Positions 13,094 to 16,027 of a stretch of 16,027 nucleotides of DNA are shown one piece after another. The notes below the pieces were generated by a model. The model ran no database searches and was not told where the DNA came from. It was given only the letters and a program-made list of their open reading frames with translations. Each line of letters opens with the position of its first letter. The stretch's first letter is position 1. Both the position numbers and the translations under genes were made by a program. This stretch comes from Pseudomonadota bacterium (GTDB lineage Bacteria; Verrucomicrobiota; Verrucomicrobiia; Chthoniobacterales; UBA6821). Location: NCBI GenBank assembly GCA_009928265.1, contig RFPR01000041.1, forward strand, positions 1 to 16,027, in the 5' to 3' direction.

Positions 13094-13756
13094 ATGAACC
13101 CTCCCATCACTCTTCCCTCCCACGCCTTGGTGGAGCAGACCATTGACCAAGCGATTGCGGTCATCCAACCCAACTTCCACATGGGACTGGATGTTTCGCT
13201 GGCCCTCATCCCCTTCCTGCTGGCCCTCCTGCTCTTCCGTTCCATCAAACTCCCCTCATTGCTCTGGTGGCCCCTCTTTGCGGTCTTCGTGCTTTTTCTA
13301 CCAAACGCCCCTTACGTCCTGACGGACGTGATCCACTTCGTGTCAAAAGTCCGGGTGACACCTCCCCTGCCCATCTGGGCAATGAGCATTCTGCTCTTCG
13401 AGTACATCGTCTATTTTCTTTTTGGAATGCAGTGTTTCACCCTCTCCATCATGCTGTGGAACGGCCTGCTGAGGCGGCGTGGATTTGGATGGCTAAACCT
13501 TCCCCTCGAACTCCTCCTGATCGCCGCAAGTTCCTTCGCGATCTACCTCGGTCGCATCGACAGGCTGAACAGTTGGGACGTCGTGACCGATCCACGGGGA
13601 CTGCTCGATCACGCACTCCGTGATGCCACAATGCCGAAACCGCTGGAGTTGACCGTGATCTTCTTTATCGCGGTTCTGGTGATCCACTACCTGCTTAAGG
13701 GGATGAATTCCTTCGCTCGATTCCTTCTCTCGCCGAAAGCGGCGGATCGTCGCTGA
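13094..13756 (+). CDS. DUF1361 integral membrane protein
   Basis: A 220-residue membrane protein with about five to six hydrophobic segments: about 33-48, 55-73, 93-123, 136-152 and 186-202. The DUF1361 hallmark FLPNAPYVLTDVIHF (68-82) and the later GRIDRLNSWDV (153-163) are both present. The function of the family is unknown. A GGTGAG-like Shine-Dalgarno precedes the ATG. It follows the CHAD gene by 39 bases on the same strand, so co-transcription with CYTH and CHAD is plausible, though a functional link is only inferred from position. The C-terminus is basic and cytosolic. It ends 44 bases before the convergent TSUP gene. Confidence 0.85.
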   Translation: MNPPITLPSHALVEQTIDQAIAVIQPNFHMGLDVSLALIPFLLALLLFRSIKLPSLLWWPLFAVFVLFLPNAPYVLTDVIHFVSKVRVTPPLPIWAMSILLFEYIVYFLFGMQCFTLSIMLWNGLLRRRGFGWLNLPLELLLIAASSFAIYLGRIDRLNSWDVVTDPRGLLDHALRDATMPKPLELTVIFFIAVLVIHYLLKGMNSFARFLLSPKAADRR

Positions 13757-13774
13757 CTCCTCTCGCCTAAGGTC

Positions 13775-13813
13775 CTGGAGGAGCTTCTTAACCAAGCTTC
13801 TCAACGGAGCTTC
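13775..13813. repeat. three degenerate 13-bp tandem units at the DUF1361/TSUP convergent junction
   Basis: Units begin at 13775, 13788 and 13801 and all end in AGCTTC. Units 2 and 3 agree at 10 of 13 positions, units 1 and 3 at 8 of 13. The last unit includes the TSUP stop and its final codons, so the spacer may have arisen by duplicating the gene's 3' end. There is no strong terminator hairpin in this 44-base spacer. Confidence 0.4.
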
Positions 13814-14592
13814 CAGAACATGACAGCCGTGATGATCAGTCCGATCGCGGTGATCATGTGACGGACCATCGATTGGGGGAGCTTCTGGGAATAGGTTGCC
13901 CCGAGGTAATAGCCTGCCAAAGCCCCTACGGCCATGACTGCCATGCGCGGCCAGTCGATGAGCCCGCTGACGGTGAACCAGACGGCAGCCACCACGTTGA
14001 TGAGCCCGCCGATCAGGTTCTTGAGAGCGTTCATCCTGTGTATGTTCGAGAACCCCATCATGCCGAATGTCGCGAGCATCAGGATGCCGATCCCCGCGCC
14101 GAAATACCCACCGTAGATGGAGACAAGAAACTGGAAGAATACAGCCGGAAGAACAGCCATTCCCCATGACGGAGGATCGTTGTGTCCCGCAACCAGTTCA
14201 TCGGAGGCCTTTTGTGCCACAAGCTTCCGGACCACACCCTGAAGCATGAACAGGATGGTGGCGAAAAGGATCAGGTAGGGAACTAATTTGGAAAAGGTCT
14301 CCGACTTCCCGTGAGTCAGCAGGAAACTTCCGATCCATCCTCCAACAAGACTGATGGGCAGGAAGGCGGGAATCCAGGGGCGTATTTCCGCAATCAGCTT
14401 CCGAAATCCAAAAAATCCACCGAAAACTCCAACGACAAGGGAAAGCGTGCTCGTGGCATTAGCGATCACTGGAGGCACGCCGAAAAGAATCAGTACGGGA
14501 AAAGTGATCAGTGTACCCCCACCCGCAATCGCGTTGACGGCACCAGCCGCTGCGGCAGCCGCCAAGAGGGTGATGATTTCCGCCCAATTCAC
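13801..14592 (-). CDS. TSUP-family (TauE/SafE) sulfite/organic-anion permease
   Basis: A 263-residue polytopic membrane protein with the two-repeat TSUP layout. The first repeat has GAVNAIAGGGTLITFP (17-32) and the NATSTLS segment (45-51); the second has YGGYFGAGIGILML (160-173) followed by MNALKNLI. About eight hydrophobic helices are visible, with a short hydrophilic loop at 122-143. Members export or import sulfite, sulfoacetate, sulfur-containing or other organic anions across the inner membrane; nothing here fixes the substrate. The start is GTG at 14590-14592, preceded by a weak AAAAG; no in-frame ATG gives a full first repeat. It is divergent from the ABC-F gene across a 101-base gap and convergent with DUF1361. 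Confidence 0.88.
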   Translation of the reverse strand: MNWAEIITLLAAAAAAGAVNAIAGGGTLITFPVLILFGVPPVIANATSTLSLVVGVFGGFFGFRKLIAEIRPWIPAFLPISLVGGWIGSFLLTHGKSETFSKLVPYLILFATILFMLQGVVRKLVAQKASDELVAGHNDPPSWGMAVLPAVFFQFLVSIYGGYFGAGIGILMLATFGMMGFSNIHRMNALKNLIGGLINVVAAVWFTVSGLIDWPRMAVMAVGALAGYYLGATYSQKLPQSMVRHMITAIGLIITAVMFWKLR

Positions 14593-14629
14593 CTTTTCAA
14601 GCTATCAGGACAAACCCGCGACTGCGACA

Positions 14630-14647
14630 TCGTTCCCTATAGAACGA
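14630..14647. promoter_or_regulatory. small inverted repeat in the TSUP/ABC-F divergent gap
   Basis: TCGTTC (14630-14635) and GAACGA (14642-14647) form a perfect 6-bp inverted repeat around CCTATA. It sits near the middle of the only region that can hold both promoters. A short operator is possible, but a 6-bp arm is close to chance. Confidence 0.25.
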
Positions 14648-14693
14648 ATCTGCTTTTGCTAAGCACCCTCGGAAGGCATCGTCTCGTGCCTCC

Positions 14694-16027
14694 ATGCTTA
14701 CGGCTTCAGGACTTTCCAAATCATATGGCGGGCGCACCCTCTTTGAGGATGCCTCCCTGCAGATCAATCGCGGCGATAGACTGGGGCTGATCGGTGCCAA
14801 CGGCGCGGGCAAATCGACCCTCTTCTCCCTGATCCTGCGTGAGGCATCACCCGACGACGGTACAGTCGCCCTGGAGCGCAATGTCACGGTGGGATTCCTT
14901 CCGCAAGAGAGTGCTCCCTCCGGCGACGAAACGGTCCTTGAACTTGCCACAGCGGTCTCAACCGAGATGGCGCAGATCCAACGATCGATCCGTGAACTCA
15001 CGGAGGAAGATCCTGAACATCATGAAGCAGCAGCTCGATTCGCGGAACTGGACGGTCACTCCCTTGAGGTGAAGGCACGCCGGATTCTGGCCGGCCTTGC
15101 ATTCCGCCCCGGCGATGTGGACAAACCCGCACGCACGCTGAGCGGGGGCTGGATCATGAGGGCCCATCTGGCGCGACTGCTGGTCATGGAGCCCGACCTT
15201 CTGATGCTCGACGAGCCGACAAACCATCTCGATCTCGAATCGCTTGGATGGTTCCAGAACCACTTGGTCAAATACAGGGGCGCGATCATCGCGATCTCAC
15301 ACGACCGGGCGTTTCTGAACGCCATCTGCGAGAGCATCCTTGAGATCCGCAATAGGAAGCTTAACCGCTATCGCGGTAACTACGACGACTACCTGGGACA
15401 GAAAGCGGCACGAAACGAGCAGCAGTGGGCGGCCTACCGGAACCAACAGCGTGAAATCGCGGAGCTCCAGCGCTTCATCGACCGTTTCCGGGCGAAGGCC
15501 AGCAAGGCCTCACAGGCCCAGGACCGCATCAAACAACTCGACCGGATGGTCAAGATCGAGGCGCCAGAACCCGAGGAGCCAACGGTCTCCTTCAGTTTCC
15601 CCCAACCCGAGCGCTCGGGGCAACGGGTCATCACGCTCGAGGGCATTCGTCAGGCCTACGGCTCCCATGTTGTCTACGAACGCCTCGACCTCGAGGTGGA
15701 GCGTGGGCAACGCACCGTGCTGGTAGGCCCCAACGGCGCAGGCAAATCAACCCTGCTCAAGATCCTCGCCGGGATGCTCATCTTGGATGCCGGGACAGTC
15801 ACTCCGGGGCACCGTCTTTCTGTCGGTTACTTCGCGCAGCACCGCACGGAAATGCTTGAGCTCAAGCGATCGGTCCTCGAGGAGGCATGCGACGGCGTGT
15901 CGGGCATTTCGGAGCAGTCAGTAAGGACTCTCCTGGGTTCGTTTCTTTTCCGAGGCGACGATGTCTTCAAGTCAGTCGGTGTTCTCAGTGGAGGCGAGAA
16001 GAGTCGCCTCGCCCTAGTGAAGCTTCT
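14694..16027 (+). CDS. ABC-F family ATPase (translation/ribosome-associated), 3'-truncated by the window
   Basis: The frame is open from ATG 14694 to the right edge (444 codons plus 2 bases). Domain one has Walker A GANGAGKST (34-42), signature LSGGW (149-153), Walker B LLMLDEPTNHLD (169-180) and switch H203 (ISHDR). A charged, helical interdomain linker (about 225-300) follows; in ABC-F proteins this reaches the ribosomal peptidyl-transferase centre. Domain two has Walker A GPNGAGKST (345-353) and signature LSGGEKSRLAL (431-441), and the window ends before its Walker B. There are no membrane segments, and two ATPase domains in one chain with this linker define ABC-F (EttA, Uup, YheS and resistance types). 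The arrangement resembles the YheS/Uup side of the family, but I cannot assign a subfamily. It is divergent from the TSUP gene. Confidence 0.93.
   Translation, partial: MLTASGLSKSYGGRTLFEDASLQINRGDRLGLIGANGAGKSTLFSLILREASPDDGTVALERNVTVGFLPQESAPSGDETVLELATAVSTEMAQIQRSIRELTEEDPEHHEAAARFAELDGHSLEVKARRILAGLAFRPGDVDKPARTLSGGWIMRAHLARLLVMEPDLLMLDEPTNHLDLESLGWFQNHLVKYRGAIIAISHDRAFLNAICESILEIRNRKLNRYRGNYDDYLGQKAARNEQQWAAYRNQQREIAELQRFIDRFRAKASKASQAQDRIKQLDRMVKIEAPEPEEPTVSFSFPQPERSGQRVITLEGIRQAYGSHVVYERLDLEVERGQRTVLVGPNGAGKSTLLKILAGMLILDAGTVTPGHRLSVGYFAQHRTEMLELKRSVLEEACDGVSGISEQSVRTLLGSFLFRGDDVFKSVGVLSGGEKSRLALVKL

Noticed and set aside
14638..14645. TATAGAAC as a -10 promoter element for the ABC-F gene
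   Set aside because: No convincing -35 at proper spacing, and a single AT-rich octamer in a 101-base gap is not enough to call a promoter.

Overview
The window is a gene-dense, GC-rich bacterial chromosome segment with 13 protein genes, two of them cut by the window edges. No stretch over 300 bases lacks a gene, and I see no rRNA, tRNA, insertion sequence, phage gene or CRISPR array. The gene set (FAD flavoprotein of the HI0933 family, secreted GH3 glycosidase, PiT transporter, Tat-type phosphoesterase, fused binding-protein/permease, CYTH and CHAD genes, DUF1361, TSUP, ABC-F) fits an environmental Gram-negative. The style resembles the Verrucomicrobiota/PVC group, but that is a weak guess from general familiarity, not a demonstrated assignment.

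Layout. Positions 1-4941, plus strand: the 3' part of an HI0933-family flavoprotein, a YkgJ-type cysteine-cluster protein, a two-domain CbiX/SirB-like chelatase, and a secreted GH3 beta-glycosidase whose start overlaps the chelatase stop (ATGA). Positions 4997-7715, plus strand: a PiT phosphate transporter followed by an RMD1/DUF155-like protein with a C-terminal membrane anchor. Positions 7703-11565, minus strand: a probable operon reading, in transcription order, a half-length EamA transporter, a GlnQ-type ATPase, a fused solute-binding/permease protein and a Tat-exported metallophosphoesterase. Positions 11669-13756, plus strand: a CYTH (triphosphate tunnel) protein, a CHAD protein and a DUF1361 membrane protein. 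Positions 13801-14592, minus strand: a TSUP (TauE/SafE) permease. From 14694 to the right edge, plus strand: an ABC-F ATPase, cut before its second Walker B.

Working together: the ATPase and the binding/permease fusion make a complete polar amino-acid type importer. PiT brings in phosphate, and CYTH and CHAD proteins are tied to triphosphate and polyphosphate chemistry, so a loose phosphate theme runs through the middle of the window, although these genes are in separate transcription units.

The most unusual signal is non-coding. The first two intergenic gaps (913-1076 and 1548-1636) each carry a purine-rich array with 7-bp periodicity just after the upstream stop and a pyrimidine-rich array with 7-bp periodicity just before the next start, so the paired arrays face each other in inverted orientation. 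The heptamer differs between the gaps. These look like short heptameric repeat elements. A second small signal is an identical 10-mer, CTACTACTAG, at exactly the same distance upstream of the start codons of the EamA and GlnQ-like genes.
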